Origin: Tetranychus cinnabarinus
Taxonomy: Eukaryota > Arthropoda > Arachnida > Trombidiformes > Tetranychidae
Assembly (NCBI GenBank): GCA_022266195.1
Contig: WHVY01000007.1
Span: forward strand, 620,001-684,000
Length of the DNA: 64,000 bases
Direction: 5' to 3'
Part shown: piece by piece, positions 41,501 through 55,970 of the stretch
How the letters are laid out: the number at the start of each line of letters is the position of its first letter
Numbering within the stretch: the stretch's first letter is position 1
Position numbers and translations under genes: made by a program
Notes under the pieces: model-generated
What the model was told of the DNA's origin: nothing
What the model saw: the letters and a program-made list of their open reading frames with translations, nothing else
Database searches by the model: none

Positions 41501-44500
41501 ACAAAGTGTATATTCATCAATTGATTATGATGTTGATGATGGCAATGATGAAGATGGGAACAATGATGGCAACACTCAGTAAACGTGGCAATTGAGGACA
41601 TGAAATGAGCTCTAAATATGAAGTAACCTGTCAATTGGTTTAGTGAGAAAAGGATAAGTGGAAGATGAGGAAAAACTAGTGTTTTTATCCTCATCTATTT
41701 TCCCTCTCATCTTTCAAATTTTGTTTTCCTCTTAACTTATCTCAACTCACATCAACACTTACAATGATGATTTTGGATGAAACAAGGTTCAGAAAAAGAG
41801 AAAAACTTGAATGTTCTATAACAAAAAAATCCGTATAACATCACATTTAAGGCTCTCTATAAAAACATTTATCTGTTTTTGCTGTTTTTTTGTTCTTCCC
41901 TTAACATTGGCTCAAGATGCTGTTCATCCTCATCAAATGGATGGGAAAACCAGATGCAGGATAAAAAAGATGGTTAACTTTACCATGTTGATATCATTTT
42001 GTTTTTACTCTTGAAAAGCATCTTCGCCTTCCTTTACTTGTCAAACATTTAATCAAACGCAATCATTATCATTTGCCATCAATCACTGTAATCACTTTGT
42101 GAACACCTAATTGATTAATTGTTCAACTAATCAAGACTTTTGCAAAAAGTAAAGTTTCGACGAAACAGAAGCGCATTTCAAGTAAATATAAATAAATACT
42201 CGGAGTTTGCAGGAAAGGAAAAGAAGGCGAACCAATGATGATTTTTTCAAAGTAAATTGTTCAATAATGTTGATTATAGGATTGATTAATAGACTAATTT
42301 ACAATCGACTTTTATAGAGAAAGAAATTGTTAAATTAGCCAAAAAAGAAAACGACATTTTTCTTTTTCTGGGTTCTTCTTTTTCTTTTTTTTCGAGGCCT
42401 TTTCACTCGACTTTCATTGTTCAATTTAATCAATTTTTACGTTCATTATATCATCGACTATAATAGGGAATCACAACTATTGACAATAATAATGATTAAA
42501 GTGTCAATGATTAAGGTAAATATTGTGTGTATATTAAGGGAAGGCTAAACATTTTTAAGGTGTTGATTGAAGATGTGACAAGGAAAATGGAAACAGATTG
42601 TTAACCGAAAAAGGCAATTGTGATCAAAAGTTAATTGAATGGGTAAAGCAATAAATCTTATCATTACAATGGATGAAGATGAACAAGAAGACAATCAGTT
42701 TCACCATCAACATGGAATCACATTGTTACCTCATTGTCAACAATGAACATTCATTTTCTTTACCATTTTGTCCATTTCTTTCAATCTTCTTCTTCTTCTT
42801 TTTTTTCGGTGTCTCTTGTTCAAGTGAATTGTGAGTGTGCATTCAAATTAGCAGTTAGTTACAGTTAGCATCCTTTAACATGATCATCATTAACATCTCC
42901 ATCAACCTCATCTTTACCTTGGTTACTGGTTGTGTCTATTTGAAGAGGCCTTTTGTTAAGGGAAACAAAATTATTTAAGGAATGAATGACAAAATTGTTT
43001 CATCCAATCTGTCGCTTCTGTCTTTGTGTACATTCAATGGTTAACAATCATGGTATTTATTGTTAATTTCATGGTCAATCAAAGGTGATTATGATACTAA
43101 AAGGTAATCATAATAACTGCAGTTCACTTGTTTACACACAACAAACCAAATGTGAATCTTTAACAACTTGTAACAATACCGATCATTATGATGATGAGTT
43201 GCAAATTATTTGTTGATTAAATGATTTGGTTGAAAGGCAAAGTGAAAGGCAAGTGTAAGGATGAAAACTGGTGAAAAAAGAGGAGAAGAAGAGATTCAAG
43301 TGAATAAAAGTAGATGATGAGGAAGGGATGAAAAGAAAGGGAATGGAAGATGAAAGAGGAGCAAAAACTTGATCAATATTTACAGTTGAAACGTTCACTT
43401 AGAGACTTGACAATAGCTTCCAACTCCCCATTGACAGCATTTATCACTCCCTATTCAATCTATTAACATCATTTTCATCATCATTTCATCTTCTTCTTCA
43501 CTTAGTTTTTTCTTCCCTTCTTCTCCATCTTCCTTCTTTCTTCTTCCTTTCAACTTGTAAACTTACCTTGAGAAACCATTCAACTTATATCATTTGATAA
43601 GATGATGTTTGTCATGATAATCAAGAGTTATAAGATACTGTTGTCTGTTTATTTGTGTGTGTGAGTGTGTCTAAGTTGGCTCTTAATGTTGGTTAAATTT
43701 GATTGTCAATCCATCCAACCATTAACTTGTTCAATTGGCTTGTCTCGAGTAACCCAACTGGTTCATTAATTTAATCACGGTTATGCCTAATTGACCATAA
43801 TACTGTTTAGATCATGTTTATAACCATATTAACTTTCAATCAGCAAATTAGATTGTCGTTTGACTCTTTCCTTTACCTTCATCATTATCATTATTTCAAG
43901 AGGCTTTATATTAATTTCATCTCTCTCTCTCTCTTTTTTTGAACAAAAAAATGATGACTTTACTTAAAACGGGAAACAATTGAGTTTATTTAATCATCCT
44001 TCATCTTCATCTTAATCCGATTTTGCCTTTACTCTTTCAGGTACACACAAGTAAATCACTGTTATAATCACATTTTACTTGATATAAAGTTAACTCAATT
44101 TTGTGTTCATTTTTGTCCTGCAAATGTTATTTCATTTCTGGTTAACATTCACTGTTCAAATACATAAATATATATCAATAGTAATAATATTAATATACTT
44201 TTGTATGATAATACTTGAAAGTTTAGAGGCAAACATTTTTCAATTCACTTTTCCTTCTGTCATGCTTTTCATAATATAACTGTATATTCATCGCTCAATT
44301 CAACCATTTATCATTAGTTTACCTCGTTATCTTCATTAGATTTCATCAAATTCAACTCTTTTTCAAGTTGATTCAAATGTAAAAATGAGAACAGTTAATA
44401 AAATTATCATTAAAATGGTAACTTTACAAAAAATCATTTCAATGAACAATTTTCATTCTCATTTTCATTTTCAAGTTGATTAATTTGCTTCTAATCATTT

Positions 44501-46445
44501 CATTTTATCCTTTTTCATGATTATCCTTAAATGTTTACTTTTATGTTACTGTTAGTTATTATAAGGCAAAGATAATTTGGTTTAGTCGATCTTAATGTTC
44601 ATTTGGTTTTAATTGTTTTATTAATGTTATTCCCAAAAGGTAAATTCAATCTAAATTAGTACCAACTATTATGACTATTTAGTTAGTTTAACACTGATAT
44701 CGATGGTAATAACTATTACCTTGAGAATACAAATTACTGTTAATATTTACATATCACACCTAATTTCTTGGGATTAATTGTAGTCTGATTGGGTGATAAA
44801 AAAGGCGATTAACTGAATCAGCATTTTGTTTGATTTAAATTGTACTTGAAATGTGAAATTGTCACCAATTGAATTTTGGTAAATCAACTGTTGGGTCATT
44901 TTGTTTTCCAAGCAACTGAAATGTTCACCAATAAATCAGTCAAACTGGTTAAAGTAATTTGATCAGAAAACAAAATGTTGACAATCGGTTGAATTAGATT
45001 GTTTAGTTTGTGGTAAAAAAGCAATAATGAGTTGAGAGAAGAGTCAAGCATACGAATTGGATTTGTCATGGAATTGCTTCTTTCAACTTTTATTCTCATT
45101 CAATGATTAACTCATTTTTACTGGCTTGGTTTGGTCAATGAAAACAAAAGGGTCCAGTGAAGATTTGGAATCCGGATGAGGTTGAATCGGTTCAAAATCT
45201 TCGGCTTGACATGAGACTCAAAGACGGTGATGGAAATGACGATCTGTAATGAAAAGAAAGGAAAAAAAAGGTCAATTAATTTTACTTGACTTGAGACAAT
45301 TTGACGTGAGAAAAGGTCACTTTAAAGGTCATTTTTTCTTCTCCTTCACACAAACTCTTTTTGTAGCCAAGCAGTCTAGTAAAAGATGAAACAAGAAAAA
45401 AAGGTCAAGAAATGATACTTTTGACGATGTGTTTTGTGTGTGTGTGTGTTAGGCATTTATGGTTCCTTCAAGTTTACTTTTTCTGGTAAATATTGTAAAC
45501 ATGGAAAAAGCGTTGAAAATTGTTGGTGAATTATGGTTAAGACAAAAAGTCGTAAACAAATTAGTAAAGCCAAAGCGCAACAAATTAACCAAGATAGCTT
45601 ATTTTTTTCTGTCCTCTGTATTTGTAGCCCTGTAAAGCTGACTCTCTTTACTCAGAACCTTAGTATTACAATATAATTAAAGATGTTAACAGAAGCTCAA
45701 GACTTATCACTATTAACTGTAAATAGTAATAAAAAGTAGAGCAAACTATTTCTCTTTCCTTTTTCATACATTTCTTCCTTTCTTTCATCTTTTGCACATT
45801 GAACTGAACATAAACATGAAAAGTGGAAACAATCACTACTAACTACTACTAATTAGTGTAATAAACGACCAAATAAAGTGAATAAAAAATGCGAGTAAAA
45901 AACACAAGTTGAGCCGACATTTCAAGTTGAATCCAAATGAAAGAAATGGAAAAAGTGATTGGCCAAAAAAAAGGTCAACTTTGAGTGAAAAAATTGTGTC
46001 CATTGGTGAAAAGCAATCAAGAAAAAAAAGTCGATTGTGTTCATGTTGTGTACCTGTAAGAAATGATTAAATTAGTTAACTTTTGCAATGAAAATAATGA
46101 TTGATCACTTTGATTACCTTTGACAATAAGATAATGTCAACATTGAAGAGTGGAAAGATGATAAAAGGAGGCATCTTTGAATAAATTGTAACAGTGAAGA
46201 TGATGATGAAGATGACAAAAAATGGTATCAATGCTTTGCTACCATAGAGTATAGGTTAACTTGAATGTAACCAATCCTTATATTGACTCCTCCTTTAACT
46301 TTAGGCATTCAACTACTGTAGCTGGGAGTGAACATTAGAGACTCCATCCACCAAAAAATGTTACGTTTTTCCCAATGTTCATCATTGCATTCAAATAAAT
46401 TAGTGATTCATTTTGTTGTATTCTGATTTCGTGTTCGCTTCCATC
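38534..46445. other. Gene desert upstream of the forkhead gene
   Basis: About 7.9 kb of AT-rich DNA. I find no coding sequence I can support. A 67-codon frame at 41811-42014 starts with a signal-peptide-like stretch but has no further support. Short simple repeats are present: CT at about 43921-43933 and TG at about 45435-45449. Its size and position next to a FoxD gene suggest regulatory DNA, which is inference only. Confidence 0.5.
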
Positions 46446-47261
46446 ATGGCAATCTCCCAGTTTGCGTTTTCCTTAGCATCATCTTCATCAACTCTTTCAT
46501 CTACAACCACATCTATTCCAACTGTAACTACAACATCGGCGACTACCAGCAACTCAGGTATAACCAGCAATAGCAATCATTCATCATCTTCATCAACCTC
46601 TTCCTCGTCACCCTCATCGCCCTCACCACCTTCACCACCCTCAGAGACAAATAAAAAGGGTCACCAGGCCAAGCCACCTTTTTCTTACATCGCACTAATT
46701 ACAATGGCAATCTTGCAAGCTCCAGATAAAAAATTGACTTTAAGTGGAATCTGTGATTTCATCAAATCCCGATTCCCGTATTATAAGGAAAAATATCCAA
46801 TGTGGCAAAACTCGATTCGACACAATCTGTCGTTGAATGATTGTTTCGTCAAGATACCAAGAGAACCAGGTAACCCGGGTAAAGGCAACTATTGGACTCT
46901 TGATCCTGCCTCTGAAGACATGTTTGACAATGGTTCATTTTTACGGCGCAGGAAACGCTATAAAAGACAACAGGTTGACCTGATCAAGGAAGCCTCGGCG
47001 TTTTGTATGGCCGCTTCAGCTGGATTAGATCCTTATGGACGATTCCCGGTAAATCAACATTCACCTCACAATCCTGCTTTTATTCATCCCGTTTTAGCTG
47101 GTTATCCTTACTTAACACATTTACCTTTGATTAGACCACATGATATTGCGATGCGACACTCACCTCAGCTCTTTAACTCAACTAGACCTCAATCAACGCC
47201 AACAACAATCAAATCTTCTATTTTCTCCATTGATAATCTCATTGGAATCAAAAGTACCTGA
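46446..47261 (+). CDS. FoxD: Forkhead-box transcription factor, FoxD class
   Basis: Single-exon gene, 271 residues, ATG at 46446. Residues about 1-74 are a Ser/Thr/Pro-rich low-complexity region. The forkhead DNA-binding domain spans about 76-175, with KPPFSYIALITMAILQ, then KKLTLSGICDFI, then the recognition helix in WQNSIRHNLSLNDCFVKIPR and the wing GNPGKGNYWTLDPASEDMFD. The run continuing GSFLRRRKRYKR is typical of FoxD proteins. Near the C-terminus SIFSIDNLIG resembles the short Groucho-type FS-I-x-x-I-[IL]-G motif of the class. FoxD factors act in the nucleus in neural and mesodermal patterning and often lack introns, as here. The flanking deserts agree with a developmental regulator. 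Class is assigned from the domain sequence; a tree against FoxB, FoxC and FoxL1 would confirm it. Confidence 0.9.
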   Translation: MAISQFAFSLASSSSTLSSTTTSIPTVTTTSATTSNSGITSNSNHSSSSSTSSSSPSSPSPPSPPSETNKKGHQAKPPFSYIALITMAILQAPDKKLTLSGICDFIKSRFPYYKEKYPMWQNSIRHNLSLNDCFVKIPREPGNPGKGNYWTLDPASEDMFDNGSFLRRRKRYKRQQVDLIKEASAFCMAASAGLDPYGRFPVNQHSPHNPAFIHPVLAGYPYLTHLPLIRPHDIAMRHSPQLFNSTRPQSTPTTIKSSIFSIDNLIGIKST

Positions 47262-50200
47262 TCAACCAAAATTGTATTTTAATGCTCATCCAGAAACTCC
47301 AATGTTGCCCATTTGTTTGTCATTTTTTGCTTCATTTTATGTTCAATGTTTATTTTCATCTTCTTTTTTCTTCTTCTTCTCCTATTCTTACTCTGTTTTC
47401 ATCTTCATCTTCAAATCTGAACAAAAATTGACTTCTCTATTGTCAACACCAAAAACATTATTACGATTAAGGTTTACATGTGATTGTTCAGTCAATATTG
47501 ATATAAGTCAACGGAAATTAAATACTCAACTTTTGAATAGATAGAGTTGAAGAAACAAAGTCTCATCAATTTCCTCTTGAAAAACCTTTTTTTATTGCCG
47601 TGCTTTTTCATTTCTCAAGAAAATGAAAATACTTGATCATCAAAAAAACATCATCAATTACAATGGAACGCCATTTACAACATAACCTCAAAGGATTGTC
47701 ATTGAAAGGTAAGTGAACTTAACATTTAAACCACTAAGTTGAAGGTAAATCGCAAATCAAATGGTTACAAACTGAAGCTAAACTAAGTTTTGAAAAATTG
47801 TGATTCTGTTTGTGTCTTGAAAGAGCTGTAGATATTGTTGGTTGAAAATTTAATGTTTAACCAACCTTATAATGATAATTGTAGATGTTAATTAAATAAA
47901 TAGTTTTACAGGGAATCTCAATGATTGAAGATGGCAAGTAACGTTTTTGTTTCAATGCCAAAATAAAGTTGACAAAATCATGAAAAACTCTATAGACTTG
48001 AATAACTTGTGTAATAACTTTTTTACCCAACAATCAAGTGTATAAAGCTGTTCAATGTTGATTCTGAAATGTTGAGAGTTCACAGAGTGACTAACAAGAA
48101 ACACAGTAAACTTTGCCAAAAATAATTTTGTTCACAAGAAAAGTGACACTCTTTAGTTAATCAGTTAAGTATAAAGTTATTTTGGCTAAACCCAGACAAA
48201 AAACAGTTGACATTATATTAATATTAATAAGGATAACAACAACGACAATCATCATGATAACCAAGCATTTGCGCACAATTACAGCAAAAAGATTCAACTC
48301 TGTCTGAACAAGTCTATACAACTTTCCTGGTTTCCCAAAATACTCTTGAAATTAGCATGAAAAAAACTCCATTTAGTAAACATTCAAGATGAATCTTGAC
48401 CAATGAAACCCAAATTTACCTTTTAGCTCTCATTTACCAATGAAACCTTCAACTTTAATCTTGCCAAAGTTGACACCAAACTGTTGGCAAATTGAATGCC
48501 AATGAAAACCGTTTAAGCTAAACTGTAACAAGCAAACAATTGCCAATGTATAACAATATTGAAAGTTGATATCATTTGATGAAAAGTGATTGAATCTTAT
48601 TATAACAAAGTAAGGTTATTCAGCATTTGTTTTCACAGTCAGTTAGTGTATTGATAGTTTACATCAAAAAAAGGGAAAGATTATGATAATTGTAATAATA
48701 TTAATATTAATATAACCAATAATAGTGAGTGAGGCAACTTAAAATCAATGAAATGAAAAGCAAATTTTGCTAGTTTGATTGAAGATAATCCAATAATATT
48801 AATCCATGTGCAAAGATACACTAAAGACTTTGTATTCATTCCCTTTTCCAGCAATATTATTATACTTGTTATAATATATTATTATTCATATTATTGTTGC
48901 CCATTCACTGTACAATGGGAGCAAGTTCAACAGAAGATGAGAAAAGATGTTGAAGAAGAAGAAGAAGAAAAAAATCAAACGTATCCTCATCTCTGATGCC
49001 AATGAATTACATTAAAAACTATTGAATCTGGTGAATCCAAAAGTGAATGGCTTACAGCAAAAAAAAAGCCTGAAAAAAACGTTAAGTATAACATTACAAT
49101 GTTAGTGAAAAGCAGACGATAATAATAATATAATAGAGACATTTAACATCTCTTTTTCATGGTCAGTCGGTTTAATTGTGTGAAACAATTAACTTGATTC
49201 AGGCTTCATTTGAAAGATTTGACAAGAAAAATGTTGACAACTGTCTATTCCAATAAACATCATCAACATTTACACTTAACAAGTAAAAACACCTCAATTT
49301 GTTTACTTTGTTTGCTTGCCCTCTCATCCCATTCATATCGCGCCTATCAATGCTCAACCATTATTGTTGTTATCATCATCAATATCATTATTATCCTTAT
49401 TGGTTATCCTTTTCAATTTACCAACAAAATAACAACAAACAGCAACAAAACAAGTAAAAAACTGAGGTTCTTTTGGCTTTTCCTTTATTTGTTGCTGTTC
49501 TCGAGTTGTTTAGTCCGTCTTTCACTCGGCAACTCCAATCATCTTCTCTATCATCCTCGTTAGCTTCAATTTGCCTCCAAGATTATGTCTCAATAGAAAC
49601 TGTTTAAAGACCTTTGACAGGCCACCCAAAAGCTTTTCATCTTTAACTTTGTCTTGCCAATCACGCTCATCGACATCATCATCGACAGCGACATCCTCGT
49701 CGCCATCCTTACAAAAAAAACCTTTTCAATTACAACTAATATAATCCTGTTTTTCCGGTAAAGGTAAGTTATTGGAAATGTTATTGAAACGCTGAAAGAT
49801 TAACTATAAAAGCTTCTTTCTAGACCAATTTGTCAAACTGATTTTACTATTGCTTAAGCCTTTCACCATGAAAAGCATGAAAGAACGAAAAGTTTATTGA
49901 AAAATCTTTACTTCATCTCAATAACAAAACAAGATTTTCACTTTTCAGGATTTACTGTTAAAGTGAAAGCAAAACATTGATAACACTTTTCAATATCGAA
50001 GATTATCTTAAAAATAATCAATTTTAATTGAAATCAAGACTTTCTGTTTGAATTGATAACAAACAATTAACTAACGAACTAATTGAAAGCAAAAAAATCA
50101 TCTTTAAAGTTCTGTAAATCCAAGCAAATGCTGATTCGAACCAGAAAATGTCTTTGGTTGAGTTCAGCTTTAAAGCAACATTGAAGAGTAAATTAAATGT

Positions 50201-53200
50201 TGATTTTTTCGCCCTTAATTGCAATTAAGATTGATTTTAAGCTCTTCCAATGCTCTTATAATAATTTATTAAATAAATAAACTTGATAATTTGGATTTGA
50301 TTGTCTGTTATCAAAATTATTTGTTCAAGAGTAACTCAATAAACTCAAACCAACACACAATGTTGAATAGCATTGAAAAACTTTTTTTGTCCTTTTGTTT
50401 CATTTCATTTGATCACTTTTTAATCAAATTGAACAAATTGAGTTTATAAGAAATGTGAAAAAAGATGTTTTCTGTTGGTGAAATTAGATTAAATGTTGCG
50501 ATAATGAAAATCAATGTTTTATTGTCATCTGGTTTTCAGTTGGTTCAATGGTTATAGAGTAGAGAGGAAAAGAGAAGAGAAAAGTTCCAATGAAGATTTT
50601 TTCAATGATTTTCTTCTTCTTCTTCTGCCAAGGAATTTTGAAGACGGAAAAATAATAAAATGCAATAAAGTGTTTTCACTGTTGAACCTTTCAAAGCCTC
50701 ACAAGATTCACATTTCATTTTGACAACAAGAAAGACATACATTTACTTTAATATCAACACACTTTCATCCCCATCCTCATCACTATCAACACAATTCATT
50801 TCTCTTTACTCTTTTTTTTCATTTATTTACATCTCACCATTGTTCAACGGAGAAAATCATTTTTACTCAATAATGCTTGCCAACATAATTGCATTTACTG
50901 TCACAATTTATTAATTGTTAACGTGTAAACATTTATTATTAATAGAGAGCAATTAATGTGTTCCAATGAGAAACGTTGTTAACATAATTTAATCATAACA
51001 TTTGAACAATTTGCAAATTTTTCTCGTTGAAAAGAAAAACTTTTCATGAAAAATTTTCCAATTGAAAATATTATTTTTCTGTAAACAATTGCTCAAAGTT
51101 CATTGTTGTTGGAAGAGCAAAAATTTACACAAAAAAATTCTTCATTCATGATTCTTGGAAAGGATGATGAGAAGAAGCAAAATATCAAAAGATTCTCATG
51201 ATTGAAGGTGTAAAAAGTATGTGAAAAATGTTGTCCAATTTGCATGTTTTTTACAAGTTTTACTGTTGAAAAAAATTCGATGGAAAAAAGTCAAGATGAA
51301 CTTTGAATTGATTATCATTGAAACGGAAGTTGAAAGTTGAAAGGAAGTAGCAATTACTCTTCAAGAAGTGTTGTTTTGCATTCTTTACTTGTTTGGCTTG
51401 TTCAATGGTTCATCAACTTTTACTTGTACCAATCATGTTATACCAATGAGCCTTGAAGAGGAGTTGGAGGAGGAGGAAGGAGGAAGATGAAGAGGAGGAA
51501 AACATGATGTTTCAAGGTTTATCTTACTGTTGCTCCGTTCCGGTCTGCAAGAAACTAGGCGTCAAATAGGAACGAAAAGGAGGAGAAGGAAAATGCGAAT
51601 AATCATTATGACGATTACGAAGATGATGAGGAAGGTGAAGAACAAAAAAGTATACAAACGAGATGATCATCTGAGGATGGATTACAGCTTATTCTTTCGG
51701 TGATTAATCATGTGCGATATCCTCATTTAACCAGATAATTTTGTCCTCTAGTTGTACTTTACACTGATCAATGTACCAGATAATCATTATAATAATCTGT
51801 TAATCTTGTAACCGCAAAAAGTTATCATCATCAATCAGTGAGCAAAAATTCATCTTCTGGAGATGATAAACTCGCAAGCTTTTTCCTCCTTCACTGTGAA
51901 ACCACAAATTGATACACTTTTAGACTTTTGTTGCCACTAAATCTTTACCCATTGCAAGACGTTTTTGTTGTCAACTATTAACGCTTAAAACGTTTCATGA
52001 TCATCTTAATGATCCTCAACTCTTAGCGTCTCTCAGCTATTTATATCATTTGTAAATCTTTTTCTTGCCTCCAAATGATGTTAATCTGTTTGTTTATTAC
52101 ATTTGCTTACTTGCAATCCCTTCAATATGATAACATTGAAATGCTATTGAAATGCCATTGAAATGTTGGGCAAATGTTCATCTTTGGACTACTTTTCAAC
52201 TTGCCAGAGTTGAAGCTTTTTTATAAAGTAAAGCAAACGACAGGAAATAATAACATTTCATATTGTATAACAAGTTATCAATTTTATTGTTGCATTAAAG
52301 GTAGATGAGTTTACCTTTTGTGAGTTTAAATTTCAACTTGACTCAATTTTAATTCAATTTTTCTTTTTACTTTTTTACTTTTTGTTCAATGAATATTTTA
52401 TTATTTTATTTTTGACAACAAATGAAAATAATCAAATTGATATTATTTGTATAATAATGTATCTTGATGTAAATAACCACTTGACTATTAATGATCACTT
52501 GAGATGCTTTTTTTGGTTACCTTTTCTGAATCAAATTTAAAATTCAATTGAACGATAGAGTATCAAGAACAAGAAATGAAAAAGAAGAAGAAACTGATTC
52601 AAAATCAATTGAATTAGTTTTTCTCGATTTAATTCATTCAATTTAGTTTCAAACGTCTTTTCATCTCAATGAGCATCTTCCTGGTAAAAGTGGCTTAAAT
52701 TACACTAAATTGTACTTTTACTTGACTGAGCCAACCAAAATGTTATACAATGTTGTACAATCAAGAAAAATGTACCATAACAATGAAGTTGAAGGATCGG
52801 TCAAGTGCCACAAAAGTGCCGACGAGCAAGATGTCAAATTGTCTGGTCAGTTGGGTCGATTTGAATAAAGTTTTCATCAAAAATACTTTTCTTCAAATTT
52901 TTATTCAATTTTTCTTCCAACAAAAATCTTCTCCAAGTGTGAAAGTTGGAAATTTTTAGTTTCTTTTTCTTGTTCTATGTTCAGACCTTGTTCAACCATC
53001 CTGATGTTGAAGCACAGATAGTGGGTCAAGAACAAGAAAAAAAATTCTGACTTTAATAGCAAAGATATGTTTCTGTATTCATTTTAAATTTCATTCTCAG
53101 TGTGAATGATCGAAGTTGAGGAACCAAGTCATAATCAAAATCAAGTTAAGCAAACCATTTTCAAGTTTTACAGCAAACTCGAAATATGAATTCCTTAAAC

Positions 53201-55440
53201 ACTGAATAATTTTAGTGGATAATTAATTAATTACTTGAAATATGAAAATATCAATTAGCATTAAGATGATAACTAAAACGGGACAAAACAGTTAATCAAA
53301 ATGTGTCTAAATTAGTTGAAGAGAGAAACAATTTTTCACTAAAAATGGATAAGTTGACAAATTATAAATACTGTTGAAGGTTGGTCGGTTAACTTAGGAG
53401 GCGTTTAGCCAAAGTGTAACCTAAACAAAAGGCTTTGCTGGGTTGAGTGTTGAACATGTTATCAGGCTTTTTAAAGCTTTTACTTGACCTGGATAGAGGC
53501 TTTGGTTAGGATGAAAACCAAGAGGAGTAGCAGCGAGTATTTAGTATTGAAAAAACACTAACAATTGTTCCTTCGTAAACAGTTCTCTTTCCTTTTCATG
53601 TAAAGGTAGATCAAGTTAATTGTTGTATACAATCAGTTCAAATGAGCGTGAAATAGATGTTAAATATCTCTATTATTATTATTATTAGCATTATTGTCCT
53701 GATTGGATGTCGGTTTCCTCTGTTCAAAATATGTTCATTTTTTCAATTGTAAATAATACTCTGCACAAATCATCATGTTTTTCCAACCCTCACCATCAGC
53801 ATCTTTCCTCTTTTTTAACTCCCAGACAACTATTTTCATTTACCATTGTTAGTTATTGTTAATATAATGCAAAGGGATTAAAGTTTTATCATTACTATTA
53901 TTGGATTAAATCGTACACTTTTTTTTACCTTTCAAATCAAAATAAATATTTTGCCATTCTTAATCAAATTATCCTCAATCACAGCGCACTAATTGAACAA
54001 TTTATCCAGTTGATCAACAATCAGTTTCATTATTTACCTTTAAAACTCCCTTGGTGACGATTAAAAAAATGGAAAATTAAAGTAAATTTGTTTCTCCAAA
54101 TATTAACAATTTAAGCTTCTTACAAAATGATATTAACAATGATTGTTATCAAATTAAACATGATGATATACAAATTGATGTTAATCTTTTCAACACCTTT
54201 TTACCTGAGAATGGATGAAACGAAGAAAAGTACAAACAAGTTGATTTAACCATTTTCTAGTGGAATGATAATAAGCTGAACGATTATCCGTCAAGACCAC
54301 CCGATAACAAAATAATGTCGCTAATAACAATCACAATGGTACCTTGTGAAGGGAAGAAAACAAATTTCGTCTCTTTCTCAATGGTTCCCGTTTTGTTTTC
54401 CTGCTTTTTTTGGTGGCCCTTCCTTTTGTCCCTTCAATAATAATATTGTTGGTCTGAAGTCTTAATCCCTAGTAGATTAAGGTTTTTTTTCGGGTCTAAA
54501 AGAACCCGACCTGAAGAAAGAATCGCATTCAGAGCCAAGTGAGTTAATTTACAAAAGAAACTATTGAACAGTCTATTGAAGTCTATTTGTTATGCAAAAA
54601 AATATTATTATTGGTCAATGTAAAGAGCATCAGAAGAGATGAAAAGGTAAATTAGTAAAGCTAATCTGTTAAACCATTCAATTGAAAGTAACCTTAAGCT
54701 TCGAGTTTAGAACTTTGAAACTCTTTTCTTTCTCTCACTCGACTAGTGAGGTCGAACTGTGATTTGAGTCTCTAAAATAGCATTTGGAGAAACAAAATTA
54801 TGATGAAGATTATGATGGAAATGATGATCCAGATGATGAAGATTTAACAAAAGAAACAGTAAAGTTGAAAAGAGAAAATTGTTCTTCTCTTCTTTCCTTC
54901 ATTTTTAGACTTTTTCCCTCTACTTTAAAATCTAAGGCTGGTCACTTGCTTATTGACCAATGTGGTTAGTGTGTCTTGCTAAATGTGTACATTAAAATGT
55001 TAATTTGAATAAATTTCGTTTCCATTTTACTCTCATTGTTATCCATTGACCACAGTACAAGGCTTTACTTTAACAATTTGATTTCCATTGAAAGTTAAAC
55101 ATATTTATTACATTCAATTTGTATTTAACAGTTCAATTAACATAACTATGATAAACATGATAACAAATGGAAATGTTTCAAACCTAAACAAATCGACAAT
55201 TAGTTTATCATGTTCAATCTTAATCCTATCAATTGTAACAACCAGTAAATATAATCTGGTTTTGTCACAATTTTAATAAAATGACATTTTAACCAAACAA
55301 GTGAACAGTTCAACCTCCAAAATAAACTTAATTTTAAAACAAAACCATTCAATTTGATGATTGACTCAAATTTTCAAACTCATTACATTTCACTGATTTG
55401 ATAAATATCAAGTAATACTTGAGAGTCTCGAATTTTTAGA
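47262..55440. other. Gene desert downstream of the forkhead gene
   Basis: About 8.2 kb of AT-rich DNA with short simple repeats, for example ATT at about 53671-53687 and a purine-rich GGA tract at about 51455-51503. Several reading frames of 60-117 codons exist (49210, 54784) but have AT-rich, low-complexity translations without domain features, so none is called. Confidence 0.5.
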
Positions 55441-55459
55441 TTATGATTGCATATGAAAA

Positions 55460-55970
55460 TACTAGATGGAGTTTGTTTCCTGGGCAAAACTCATGAAGTA
55501 TGAATCTAAAAATGATATTTTTATCTGAATTCACAACACTCAGTTGAAACATTGATTGAACGTTGATGCAAGTTTTAACAGTCATTGATAAAGAATATAA
55601 TGTTTACAGTTGACATTGATGGTGTGTGATTATGTGTTTGTTTGTGATTCCCAAGAAAATTAAAAAAAATCTTGCTGAGTAAATATTGGTGATTGAGGAT
55701 TCAATTAAGTCTTGTTTTTTTGTCGTCTGATTTTTTCTTCTTCTTTAAATAAAAACAGAGTGATTGAAGCGAAATAAACGTTTTTACTTTTCATACGGAG
55801 AGTTGAATAACGCTTTAGGTAATGTTGATCATCCTCACCATCATCTGATAAGTTTACACATTATTTGTTACATCAACTGTTGAAAGTTGATATAACATTG
55901 AGCAAAGTGTGATGATAATAATAATAATGAAAAAAAGTCCGAGTTTTGTTGGCACAAAAAAACATGAAAA
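55460..55970 (+). repeat. UGT upstream flank, tandem copy A
   Basis: Matches 59959-60502 closely (shared ACTAGATGGAGTTTGTTTCC, AACGTTTTTACTTTTCATACG with one indel, and GTTGGCACAAAAAAACATG at the end). It lies upstream of the UGT at 56786 as its partner lies upstream of the UGT at 61324, so gene and flank were duplicated together; the offset is about 4.5 kb. Confidence 0.85.

Noticed and set aside
46413..46445. Upstream extension of the forkhead reading frame
   Set aside because: The extension starts at a non-ATG codon; the first ATG in frame is at 46446.
49210..49563. 117-codon frame in the desert right of FoxD
   Set aside because: Low-complexity, Ile/Leu/His/Asn-rich translation typical of AT-rich DNA; no domain, splice or promoter support.
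54784..54969. Acidic 61-codon frame
   Set aside because: It begins at a non-ATG codon, its acidic part comes from a GAT/GAA simple-sequence stretch, and no flanking exons are seen.
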